Assembly (NCBI RefSeq): GCF_004834005.1
Contig: NZ_STFF01000002.1
Location: 806,001 to 870,000, forward strand
DNA: 64,000 nucleotides
Reading direction: 5' to 3'
DNA from: Niastella caeni
GTDB taxonomy: Bacteria > Bacteroidota > Bacteroidia > Chitinophagales > Chitinophagaceae
In this document: piece after piece, positions 18,906-26,985 of the stretch
Layout: each line of letters begins with the position of its first letter
Numbering within the stretch: the stretch's first letter is position 1
Made by a program: the position numbers and the translations under genes
The notes under the pieces: generated by a model
The model's input: only the letters and a program-made list of their open reading frames with translations
Told to the model about the DNA's origin: nothing
Database searches by the model: none

Positions 18906-18924
18906 CAGAATCAAAAACTTTTTT

Positions 18925-19146
18925 ATGAAAAAAAAAGTAAAGATCGCAACGGATGCTGCGCAAAAGAGCATCATCCAAAAAGCCATTGAAGCTTCGGAGA
19001 ACGAACAACTGGACCTTTACAAAGCCATTTTTGGCGGTGCTGCTGGTTCTGGTTGTAACGTGGCTTCACCCATGAATTTGTTGCGCGGAACTGAGGATGT
19101 TGTTGCTTACGACAGATTTGATCCATTCCTGAGAGTTGCGCTTTAA
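18925..19146 (+). CDS. Double-Gly RiPP precursor B (cassette 2)
   Basis: A 73-residue paralogue of precursor A. Leader residues 4-41 differ at only one position (Ala23 for Ser), whereas the core varies: SGCNVASPMNLLRG, then AYDRFDPFLRVAL. Tyr-Asp-Arg and Phe-Leu-Arg keep the positions of the possible crosslink triplets. The single Cys44 is conserved. Strong DNA identity with the upstream copy indicates a recent tandem duplication followed by change in the core. Confidence 0.8.
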   Translation: MKKKVKIATDAAQKSIIQKAIEASENEQLDLYKAIFGGAAGSGCNVASPMNLLRGTEDVVAYDRFDPFLRVAL

Positions 19147-19157
19147 CAAAAATTGAC

Positions 19158-19214
19158 AATAGCCAGTTTCCTTGTTGCCTGTTCTTCAACCGGTAGTTGA
19201 GGAAGCTGGTTATT
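19158..19214 (+). promoter_or_regulatory. Long hairpin between precursor B and maturase
   Basis: The arms AATAGCCAGTTTCCTT (19158-19173) and GAGGAAGCTGGTTATT (19199-19214) pair over 16 positions as RNA, three of them G-U. A smaller GTTG/CAAC hairpin lies inside the loop. It occupies the same place as the 8813 hairpin in cassette 1 and probably limits maturase mRNA relative to precursor mRNA. It also contains the TTG that would extend the maturase frame, favouring the ATG at 19269. Confidence 0.6.
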
Positions 19215-19268
19215 TATGTCCAGCTAAATCCAAACGGTCATTTCATTTATCAGTCAAATGTGCAGACA

Positions 19269-20534
19269 ATGAAAAGAGTAACCTGTTTTGTACTAAAAAG
19301 TGCAAGTCGTTGCAACCTGAATTGTTCCTATTGTTATATGTATAACTTAGGTGATACTACCTACAAAGATCAACCTAAATACATGTCGTTGGATACGGTG
19401 ACCGCCCTGGCAAAGCGCCTTCATAGTTACGGCCAGGCGGCATCTATCAGGCGCATGCAAATTGTTTTTCATGGTGGAGAACCCCTTTTGCTGGGCCGGG
19501 AATACTTTGAAAGTTGTTTGGCCATCTTCAAAAATGAAGCGCCCGGTATTTCATTCAGTTTTATTGTTCAAACGAATGGCGTAAACTTAGATCAAACCTG
19601 GTACGAATGGATGAAGGTCCATAACGTGAAAGTAGGGATCAGTATCGACGGGCCCCAACAATACCACGACGCCTTCCGGGTATTTCATAATGGAAAAGGT
19701 TCGTATGTCCAGGTAGCCCGGGCCGTTCGCCAGGGAATAGGCAATGGCCTTATGGGGATCTTAAGTGTATTGAACCTCCGTATTCCCGCCAGGGAATATT
19801 ATGAGGAAATGAAAAACCTGGGTATTGAAAGTTTAAACCTGCTATTCCCAGATGGTCATTACGACCGGCTTCCCGAAGGCATGGCGCCTGAACAATTGGA
19901 TGATGATGATTACACCCCTTTTGCCAACTGGTTGATAGAGCTTTTCCTTTTATGGAAAAATGACAAACAACGGCCGGCTATAAAATTGTTTGAAAACCTG
20001 CTGCAGATCTTGCTTGGCGATGAGCATATAGGAAACCAGGCTTTCGGCTTACAAACAAACGGTGTGTTGATCATAGAAACAAATGGAGCTATAGAGGTGG
20101 CCGATTCGCTGCGGGCCTGTTATGAAGGTATTACCCGGAATCATTTTAATGTTCACTCACACGGCATTGAAGATATCTTCGGCGACAGGGTGTTTGATGT
20201 ATACTACCATTCGCACGAGATGGTTTGCGAAAAATGTTTGAACTGCCCGGTTTATGAATTTTGCGGCGGCGGCTTTTTAGGAAACCGTTTTGCCAATAAG
20301 AACGGTTTTGATAACCCAACCATTTACTGCAGGGATATTATCCGGTTAATAAGTTTCCTTCAAAACGATCTTATTAATGGCCTGCCATATGATGCTGCCC
20401 GTAATAGTGGAATAGAAAAGGTATCGTTTGAAGAAATTCTGCAGGAACTAAAAAAAGCGCCTGACATTACGATCAGCAGTTCCCTGAAACAAAAGTTAAC
20501 ATCCTTCAAACAACCCGATCTTTTATGCAATTAA
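19269..20534 (+). CDS. Radical SAM/SPASM RiPP maturase (cassette 2)
   Basis: A 421-residue peptide-modifying radical SAM enzyme. It has Cys15-x3-Cys19-x2-Cys22 (SRCNLNCSYCYMYN) close to the N-terminus, so there is no leader-binding domain ahead of the barrel. Then IVFHGGEPLLLG and a C-terminal SPASM cluster region (CEKCLNCPVYEFCGGG). The short N-terminus, the CFVLK start and the HGGEPLL motif resemble the FxsB/XyeB/GrrM-type maturases, several of which form three-residue cyclophanes. The distinct maturase type predicts a different chemistry from cassette 1. It overlaps the next gene by 10 nt. Confidence 0.88.
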   Translation: MKRVTCFVLKSASRCNLNCSYCYMYNLGDTTYKDQPKYMSLDTVTALAKRLHSYGQAASIRRMQIVFHGGEPLLLGREYFESCLAIFKNEAPGISFSFIVQTNGVNLDQTWYEWMKVHNVKVGISIDGPQQYHDAFRVFHNGKGSYVQVARAVRQGIGNGLMGILSVLNLRIPAREYYEEMKNLGIESLNLLFPDGHYDRLPEGMAPEQLDDDDYTPFANWLIELFLLWKNDKQRPAIKLFENLLQILLGDEHIGNQAFGLQTNGVLIIETNGAIEVADSLRACYEGITRNHFNVHSHGIEDIFGDRVFDVYYHSHEMVCEKCLNCPVYEFCGGGFLGNRFANKNGFDNPTIYCRDIIRLISFLQNDLINGLPYDAARNSGIEKVSFEEILQELKKAPDITISSSLKQKLTSFKQPDLLCN

Positions 20535-21358
20535 AAAAAGGTATCCGCTTATCCAGTGATCTGAGCGATATGGCAGATCAGGTAACTATAAACGATGGCA
20601 CCATGGTGCCTACGGAAAATTCAGGATTGAGTTATCTTTCCGGTTCCTATATTCCTAAAACTTCATGGCGAAAGCTACACGATAAGGAATCCAGCCTGTT
20701 ATTTACGCACAGCAAAAAAGCAGACTTCCGGAAAAGCATTTTTGTAGGAAACATTCCATCGCAATTGAAAGCTTCTTTTGAGGAATTGAACCTGCATGCA
20801 TGTACTTCTGTAGATCAAATACTGCCTGCTTTCGGAAATAAAGAAGAAGAAGTAAAGCAGATCAATAAAAGTATGCATGCCTTTCTAAAAAATTGTTCAT
20901 CAACCAGCAATTACAAATTTCACCGCATAACCCGTGCATTGCCAAACCGGGATACCACCACCTGTCATTATGTGCGTGAAAAATTTATTTACGTAGGATT
21001 GCACATCGACCAGAGCAGGAAATTTACACCGTATACGGCTTACAAATCGGGCAACCGCATTTCTATTAATCTGGGACGGGAAACCAGGCACCTCGCTTTT
21101 ATAAATCTGTCTATGTTACAGGTTGTGAAAATGATCAGGGAATGCACCGGTTTATCTGATGCCAGCATAGATTGCAATAATATAGGGTACCTGTTCTTCA
21201 AACATTTTCCTGAGTACCCGGTGGTAAAACTGGCGCTGAAGCCCTATCAGTATTATATAGCCCCCACAGATAATTTTTTTCATGATGCTACCACGCTTGG
21301 TAAAAACGAAATTGATGTAACTATTGTTTATACAGGCCTGTTCGACATGGCCGGATAA
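20525..21358 (+). CDS. Unrecognised HxD...H protein, paralogue 1 of 3
   Basis: No family recognised. The 277-residue soluble protein starts MQLKKGIRLSSD and shares a conserved second half with the next two genes: VGLHID (His160, Asp162), SGNRISINLG, FINLS, HFPEYPV and PYQYYIAPTDNFFHD (His253). An HxD followed about 90 residues later by a His in a beta-rich context recalls Fe(II)/2-oxoglutarate oxygenases or cupins, but no clear 2-oxoglutarate Arg is seen after the last His. Its place between maturase and exporter suggests a second peptide-tailoring step or an immunity role. It overlaps the maturase gene by 10 nt. Confidence 0.6.
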   Translation: MQLKKGIRLSSDLSDMADQVTINDGTMVPTENSGLSYLSGSYIPKTSWRKLHDKESSLLFTHSKKADFRKSIFVGNIPSQLKASFEELNLHACTSVDQILPAFGNKEEEVKQINKSMHAFLKNCSSTSNYKFHRITRALPNRDTTTCHYVREKFIYVGLHIDQSRKFTPYTAYKSGNRISINLGRETRHLAFINLSMLQVVKMIRECTGLSDASIDCNNIGYLFFKHFPEYPVVKLALKPYQYYIAPTDNFFHDATTLGKNEIDVTIVYTGLFDMAG

Positions 21359-21369
21359 AATTGTATGTT

Positions 21370-22248
21370 ATGGAAATAAAAAAAGGTATAATGCTTTATA
21401 GTGATTGCAGTACAGGCAATGATGACATTTTAATAAACTCCGGGGTATTGCCAATTAACCAGGTAGAAATTCCCAGGGTTGAATACGGCCATCATTCTTT
21501 TGTCCCCTCCTTTGAAGCAGACGCTTTTATTCCCAAAAGGAACTGGCGGCCGCTGGAAACAAAGGAAACCCAACTGCTGAAACCCTCTGGTAAAAGAACG
21601 GATGCCAATACTGTTTACATTGGAAATATTCCTGAGCACATGAGACGTTTATTCGAATCGCTGAAACTCAATGAATGCAGGAACAGTGAAGAAATATTCA
21701 CCAGGTTCAGGAATGCGGCAGCGACCACGGCCGAGATCAATACAGCAATAAATGAATTTTTGCAGCCCAGATCTGAAGGCAAGCCATTTCATTTCCACTA
21801 CTTAGGAATTAATTTACCCAACCTGGAAGTAGTGGCCAGCGATACCACCCGGCTGCCCAATGGTTTTCAGGAAGAAGACAAAATATACATGGGTATTCAT
21901 AATGATGGAACAAAATATGTTGCCCTGAACCAGTTGTATAAATCAGGTAACCGGTTCACCATTAACCTGGGTAAAGAAGCCCGTTCCTTTCTGTTTGTGA
22001 ACCTGACCCTGCAGCAGGCTTTTAATATGTTGAAACAAAAGATCGATGTAAAAAAACATCGGATCGACATCATTAATATTTCCAAGTACTTTTTTAGCTG
22101 CTTCCCTGATTATCCGGTAATAAAAGTTACCCAACAACCCTATCAATACTATATAGCACCTACAGATAATTGTCTACACGATGGATCTACTTTTGGAACG
22201 AAAGAGTTGGATATTATAATGGTGTATTTTGGTTTTTTCAGGTTTTAA
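21370..22248 (+). CDS. Unrecognised HxD...H protein, paralogue 2 of 3
   Basis: A 292-residue paralogue of the protein at 20525. It shares KKGIMLYSD at the N-terminus, DAFIPKRNWRPLE, MGIHNDGT (HxD kept as His-Asn-Asp), SGNRFTINLGKEARSFLFVN and PYQYYIAPTDNCLHDGST. The ATG at 21370 was chosen over a TTG at 21361 because it aligns with the starts of the other copies. It is closer to paralogue 3 than to paralogue 1, so the triplet arose by stepwise duplication. The function is unknown; see paralogue 1 for the oxygenase-like reading. Confidence 0.6.
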   Translation: MEIKKGIMLYSDCSTGNDDILINSGVLPINQVEIPRVEYGHHSFVPSFEADAFIPKRNWRPLETKETQLLKPSGKRTDANTVYIGNIPEHMRRLFESLKLNECRNSEEIFTRFRNAAATTAEINTAINEFLQPRSEGKPFHFHYLGINLPNLEVVASDTTRLPNGFQEEDKIYMGIHNDGTKYVALNQLYKSGNRFTINLGKEARSFLFVNLTLQQAFNMLKQKIDVKKHRIDIINISKYFFSCFPDYPVIKVTQQPYQYYIAPTDNCLHDGSTFGTKELDIIMVYFGFFRF

Positions 22249-22257
22249 TAATACAGT

Positions 22258-23136
22258 ATGAGATTAATAAACGGTATTACTATAAACAATCAATTGCAGG
22301 AAGGCTATGATTCGGTAAAAATAAATTCAGGAACGGTTTTTCATACTGAACAGTTAGCCGAGATGGTACATTTTCAGAATTTACATTTTCGCCCCCAGTA
22401 TGAAGAGGAGGCCTATGTTGTAAAACGTGACTGGAGAAGCCTGACCCCGGCTGAAATAAAGCAATTGCAGCCAAAGGATGAATGCAATAGTTACAATACC
22501 GTTTACCTGGGAGAGCTTCCTGAGCACCTGAAGAATAGTTTCAGGGAACTGGACCTGGCCGGTTCAAAAAGCAGGGATGAAGTGTTTGAAAAGTTTTATC
22601 GCGATGCCGGTAAAGTGAAAGCTGTTAGCAATGAAATGCATGCATTTTTATCGCCTTTTTCAGATAATAAGCCTTTTTATTTTAACTGTATAGGTACCCA
22701 GTTACCAAACCTTGAAATGGTGGCCTGCGAAACTACAAAGCTGCCCAAAGGATATCATCCAAAGGATGTACAATATATGGGCATCCATAACGATGGTAGA
22801 ACCAAAATGACAGTGCATACAGCCCATAAATTTGGTAACAGAATTTCCATTAACCTGGGAAAAGAAGCAAGGGGATTCCTGTTTGTGAACCTGTCGATGA
22901 TACAGGCATTGAATATGTTGAAAAAGAAAATAGACATCAGGGCGCACAACATCAATATAAGCAATATCTCCAGCTATTTTTTTAGGCACTTTCCCGATTA
23001 TCCGGTATTACGGATACAACAAAAGCCCTATCAATATTACATAGCGCCAACCGATAACTGTTTTCACGATGGATCAACCCTCGGAAACTCAGAGTTGGAT
23101 ATTACACTTATTTATTTCGGGTTTTTCAAACGCTGA
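22258..23136 (+). CDS. Unrecognised HxD...H protein, paralogue 3 of 3
   Basis: A 292-residue paralogue with the same conserved blocks: INGITINN at the start, EAYVVKRDWRSL, MGIHNDGRTK, FGNRISINLGKEARGFLFVN, YFFRHFPDYPVL and PYQYYIAPTDNCFHDGSTLG. Ten nt separate it from paralogue 2 and the exporter ATG follows 2 nt after its stop, so it belongs to the maturase-exporter operon. Invariant His/Asp positions across three diverged copies suggest a catalytic or metal-binding site. Confidence 0.6.
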   Translation: MRLINGITINNQLQEGYDSVKINSGTVFHTEQLAEMVHFQNLHFRPQYEEEAYVVKRDWRSLTPAEIKQLQPKDECNSYNTVYLGELPEHLKNSFRELDLAGSKSRDEVFEKFYRDAGKVKAVSNEMHAFLSPFSDNKPFYFNCIGTQLPNLEMVACETTKLPKGYHPKDVQYMGIHNDGRTKMTVHTAHKFGNRISINLGKEARGFLFVNLSMIQALNMLKKKIDIRAHNINISNISSYFFRHFPDYPVLRIQQKPYQYYIAPTDNCFHDGSTLGNSELDITLIYFGFFKR

Positions 23137-23138
23137 AA

Positions 23139-25316
23139 ATGTTTAATCGTATATTTCAAAAGCAGCTCGATTCGATGGATTGTGCGCCCGCCTGTTTAAA
23201 AATGATCGCCACATACTATGGTATTAAAACCAGTATGCACCAGTTGCGGGACCTGTGCCATACCACAAGGAATGGCACCAGCACGGCAGAACTGGTGCAG
23301 GCAGCAGGTGAAACCGGGTTAAGCGCCGGAGTGTTCCTTACTACCGTCGATTATCTTAAAAATAACCTGCCATTGCCCTGCATTTTGCACTGGCGCAATA
23401 ATCACTATGTTGTTCTGCAAAAAATAAAAGCGGGTAAATACACGATTGCCGATCCTGGTTATGGAATGATCATTTTGCAGGAAAAAGAATTTATTAAAGA
23501 ATGGAAAGGCCCGGGAGAAAAAGGCGTTGCTATATTTTTAGAGCCAAACGGCGGGCAGGGTAAGAAAGAAGGCAGCCCTGGAAAAGATCAGCTTTCTATA
23601 TTCCGTCATTTCAGGAACTATTTAAGGTCCCATACCCGGTCAATGCTGGCGCTTGTTTTCATTATGCTTATTGCCGCTTTGATTTCCCTGGTGATACCGA
23701 AGACCATTCAGTATATGACAGATAACGGGGTGGAGAAAAAGAACATACCTGTTATTTGGAAAGTGCTGATCTTCCAGTTCGTATTGTTTGGCGCGCTTAC
23801 CCTCACCAATTACATCAAAAGCCTTATTCAGGCAAAATTAAGTACGGGATTAAGTACAGGCATCATTTCCGATTTTCTTGCTAAACTGCTCAGGTTGCCT
23901 ATTTCTTTTTTTGATAGCAGAACCAATGCAGATATCCATCAGCGGATAACAGACCACTCACGTATTGAAACATTTTTGGGCACCAAACTGGTCAACTTTT
24001 TTTTCTCTCTGTTGCTGATGGCCGTATATATCATTCAATTCTTTTGGTTAGACAGGTACATTGTGATCAGTTTTCTCTTGTTTACCGGGATCTCCGTTAT
24101 CTGGTTCTTTTTGTTTTTAAATAAACGAAAAAAGCTCGATTACCACCGGTTTAGCCTTGCCGTGGAGGAAAGGAACTACCTGAACGACCTTATTGGGGGT
24201 ATGACCGAAATCAAGCTTAACAATGCCCAGCATGACAAAATAATTAAATGGAGCGAAATGCAACAAAAGCTCTATGGGTTTAAGCTAAGTAGCCTAAAAC
24301 TAACAGGTTTACAGCAATACGGCGTAAGTACCATCAATCAGCTCAAAAGCCTGTTCATTACATTTTTATGTTCATATTGGGTGATCAATGAACAGATCAG
24401 CTTTGGCGTTATGTTAAGTATTGGCTACATCGTAGGCCAGTTAGCGGTGCCTGTGCAGGACCTGATGCTTTTTTTTCAGGACCTGCAGGATGCAAAAACC
24501 AGTTTTGAAAGATTGAACGAGATCCAATTGAAGGATAATGAGAACAATGAAGACAAAATGCCATTTCCGGTCCATTTCAAAAGCGGATTTAGAATAGAAG
24601 GGCTTTCTTTTAAATACCCGGGCGCGCATAATCCCTATGTGCTCAGGAATATCGATCTTTTTATTCCCAAAGGAAAAATAACTGCTATTGTAGGAACCAG
24701 CGGTAGTGGTAAAACCACACTCATGAAATTATTGCTGGCATTTTACACACCGCAAAATGGGGCGATATGTATAGATGATATCAATTTAAAAAATATCAAT
24801 ACCGAAGAACTCAGGGCAGCGTGTGGGGTGGTAATGCAGGGTGGATACATTTATAACGCCACCATAGCCCAGAATATAGCCATGACCGACAGGAACATTA
24901 ATTTAAACAGCGTATACCAGGCACTGCGCCTGGCTTGTTTAGACGAATTTGTACAATCGCTGCCGCTTAAGCATAATACTTTACTGGGAAAAACAGGCAT
25001 AGAGTTAAGTGGCGGCCAAAAACAACGATTGTTCATAGCAAGGGCGGTATATAAAAACCCTAAAATTATTTTGCTCGATGAAGCCACCAATTCGCTGGAT
25101 GCTAATAACGAACGGGCAATTATGAATAACCTGGCTGATTATTTTGTTGGTAAAACAGTATTGGTGATCGCCCACCGGTTAAGCACCGTTAAAAATGCTG
25201 ATCTGATAGTTGTGCTGGAAAAAGGAGTTATTACAGAAACGGGCACCCATGCCCAATTAACCAAAAATCAGGGCCGGTATTTTGAGCTGGTAAAAAACCA
25301 ATTGGAACTGGGCTAG
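23139..25316 (+). CDS. Peptidase C39-containing ABC exporter (cassette 2)
   Basis: A 725-residue paralogue of the exporter at 10186, expected to cleave precursors A and B after Gly37-Gly38 and export the products. The C39 triad is in place: DSMDCAPACLKM (Cys15), NNHYVVLQ (His89) and ADPGYG (Asp105). The usual DCGPAC reads DCAPAC. The membrane domain (about 160-440) shares blocks with cassette 1 (KLNNAQHDKI versus KINNAQHTMI). ATPase motifs: GTSGSGKTT, LSGGQ, ILLDEAT, VIAHRLST. The two exporters clearly share a recent ancestor, although the maturases and precursors of the two cassettes differ. Confidence 0.92.
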   Translation: MFNRIFQKQLDSMDCAPACLKMIATYYGIKTSMHQLRDLCHTTRNGTSTAELVQAAGETGLSAGVFLTTVDYLKNNLPLPCILHWRNNHYVVLQKIKAGKYTIADPGYGMIILQEKEFIKEWKGPGEKGVAIFLEPNGGQGKKEGSPGKDQLSIFRHFRNYLRSHTRSMLALVFIMLIAALISLVIPKTIQYMTDNGVEKKNIPVIWKVLIFQFVLFGALTLTNYIKSLIQAKLSTGLSTGIISDFLAKLLRLPISFFDSRTNADIHQRITDHSRIETFLGTKLVNFFFSLLLMAVYIIQFFWLDRYIVISFLLFTGISVIWFFLFLNKRKKLDYHRFSLAVEERNYLNDLIGGMTEIKLNNAQHDKIIKWSEMQQKLYGFKLSSLKLTGLQQYGVSTINQLKSLFITFLCSYWVINEQISFGVMLSIGYIVGQLAVPVQDLMLFFQDLQDAKTSFERLNEIQLKDNENNEDKMPFPVHFKSGFRIEGLSFKYPGAHNPYVLRNIDLFIPKGKITAIVGTSGSGKTTLMKLLLAFYTPQNGAICIDDINLKNINTEELRAACGVVMQGGYIYNATIAQNIAMTDRNINLNSVYQALRLACLDEFVQSLPLKHNTLLGKTGIELSGGQKQRLFIARAVYKNPKIILLDEATNSLDANNERAIMNNLADYFVGKTVLVIAHRLSTVKNADLIVVLEKGVITETGTHAQLTKNQGRYFELVKNQLELG

Positions 25317-25349
25317 TTATTATTTTTAAATACAAAGAACATCCGAGAT

Positions 25350-26699
25350 ATGAATGCCATACCAACTTTTGTAATTAATCTAAAAAAAAGAATAGAACGC
25401 AGGGAGCACATCCTTAAAGAATTCAATCAGCGGGAAGAATTTGATGTAACCATTGTAGAGGCCCAGGAACATAAGAAAGGCGCCATGGGTTTGTGGAATA
25501 CGGTTCAATCCATTTTACAAAAACAACTGAACTCAGCGCATGAATATATCATTATCTGTGAAGATGATCATCAATTTACCGATGCTTATTCTAAAGAACT
25601 ATTATTTAGCGCCATTGCTAATGTAAGAGCAAAAAATGCCGACCTGCTATGCGGAGGGGTAAGTTGGTTTACAGATGCTTTAGCTATTTCAGAGAGTATT
25701 TTTTGGGTAGATAAGTTTTCCGGATTTCAATTTACTGTTATCTTCCGGCACTTTTTTACAACCATATTGCACGCCGATTTCAGAGAAGATGATGTTACTG
25801 ATCTTAAAATAGCTTCACTGGCCGAAAATAAGTTTTTTCTGTTTCCCTTTATTTCAGTTCAAAAAGATTTTGGCTATTCCGATGTAACGGATAAGAACAA
25901 TTCTGTAGGAAGAGTAGATGGGTTGTTTGCCAATAGTTCGAATAAAGCGAAAACAATAAATTATATCTGCAATTATTATAGGAATAACGAAAGAAGCGTT
26001 CAAGTTAAAAGCAACTCAGCTACGTATGAAAATTTTACTATTCCAACTTATGTTGTTTGTATGCCCGAACGGCCTGGCAGCGTAGATTATATAAAAGCGC
26101 AATTTAAGGGGAAGGGTGAATTTGACATTACGCTTGTAGAAGCTTATAAAAACGAAATGGGCGCTGTTAACTGGTATTTGAGTATTCGAAAGATCGTAGA
26201 AATGGCTATTGCCAATTGCGATGATGTTATCATTATTTGTAAAGATGATCTTACATTCACTGATTATTATTCAAAGGAAGAATTCCTGCAAAATATTATG
26301 GAGGCCTTTTACCAGCGAACCGAAATACTGGCTGGTGGAGTTGGAGAATTTGGTATAGCTATTCCTGTAACAAAAAACCGGTTTTGGATCAACGCTTTTC
26401 ATTCTGTCCAATTTTTCGTATTATATAAAAGTATTTTTCAAAAAATTCTGGAGCAAAGTTTTGATGACAATATTACTGTAGGCCAACTGTTTACTAACAT
26501 AACCAATTACAAAATGACGCTTTTCCCTTTTATAGCCAATCAAAATGAATTGGATGGCGCTGATATGACGTGGGATAGGGGAGAGGATGCTGAATCGAGG
26601 ACATTATTCCCGGCTACCGAAAACCGTTTTGCATTAGTGCAACAGGTTTATGAAAAGTATTCTATTAGTAAAAATGTTGAGGTAATGAGAATTAATTGA
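25350..26699 (+). CDS. Tandem-duplicated GT25-like glycosyltransferase
   Basis: A 449-residue protein made of two similar halves. Each begins with a nucleotide-sugar-type strand (TFVINLKKRIERREHI; TYVVCMPERPGS), has an acidic motif (IIICEDDHQF near residue 72; IIICKDDLTF near residue 293) and a GGV turn (LLCGGVSWF; ILAGGVGEF). This matches LPS-type glycosyltransferase family 25. The second half has Lys for Glu in the acidic motif and a changed start, so it may be a non-catalytic copy. It begins 33 nt after the exporter and could glycosylate the RiPP or a surface glycan. Confidence 0.65.
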   Translation: MNAIPTFVINLKKRIERREHILKEFNQREEFDVTIVEAQEHKKGAMGLWNTVQSILQKQLNSAHEYIIICEDDHQFTDAYSKELLFSAIANVRAKNADLLCGGVSWFTDALAISESIFWVDKFSGFQFTVIFRHFFTTILHADFREDDVTDLKIASLAENKFFLFPFISVQKDFGYSDVTDKNNSVGRVDGLFANSSNKAKTINYICNYYRNNERSVQVKSNSATYENFTIPTYVVCMPERPGSVDYIKAQFKGKGEFDITLVEAYKNEMGAVNWYLSIRKIVEMAIANCDDVIIICKDDLTFTDYYSKEEFLQNIMEAFYQRTEILAGGVGEFGIAIPVTKNRFWINAFHSVQFFVLYKSIFQKILEQSFDDNITVGQLFTNITNYKMTLFPFIANQNELDGADMTWDRGEDAESRTLFPATENRFALVQQVYEKYSISKNVEVMRIN

Positions 26700-26813
26700 A
26701 GAAACATCTATTATGTCTGCTTCAAAGGTAAATGTTCCTTGTTAAAATGCGTTCTCCCATTCATGATTATTGGATCCGCAGATAATTTATTGAAATTCTG
26801 TATCTTCGTTCCG

Positions 26814-26854
26814 AACTTATTAAGAATATATTGAATAGGATTCCTTAATAAGTT
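26814..26854. promoter_or_regulatory. Inverted repeat upstream of the UbiA gene
   Basis: AACTTATTAAG (26814-26824) and CTTAATAAGTT (26844-26854) are perfectly complementary 11-bp arms around 19 nt. It lies about 130 bp before the UbiA-family gene and just after TATCTTCG (26801-26808), a -7-like element. It could be an operator, a weak terminator of the RiPP operon or a leader hairpin; nothing decides between them. Confidence 0.35.
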
Positions 26855-26985
26855 TCTGCAGGCACTGGTGGCGGGAGATTAGTGCTATACAACCTACATT
26901 ATAGAACCATGCACGGATTGTGCAATCAGGGCAATAAAGTGGATAATTTTTCAGTAACATCATTGTACTGTTTTATTTGTATTTC

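Noticed and set aside
19197..19268. TTG start extending the cassette 2 maturase
   Set aside because: The region is inside a hairpin arm and encodes residues unlike the family; the ATG at 19269 fits the family N-terminus.
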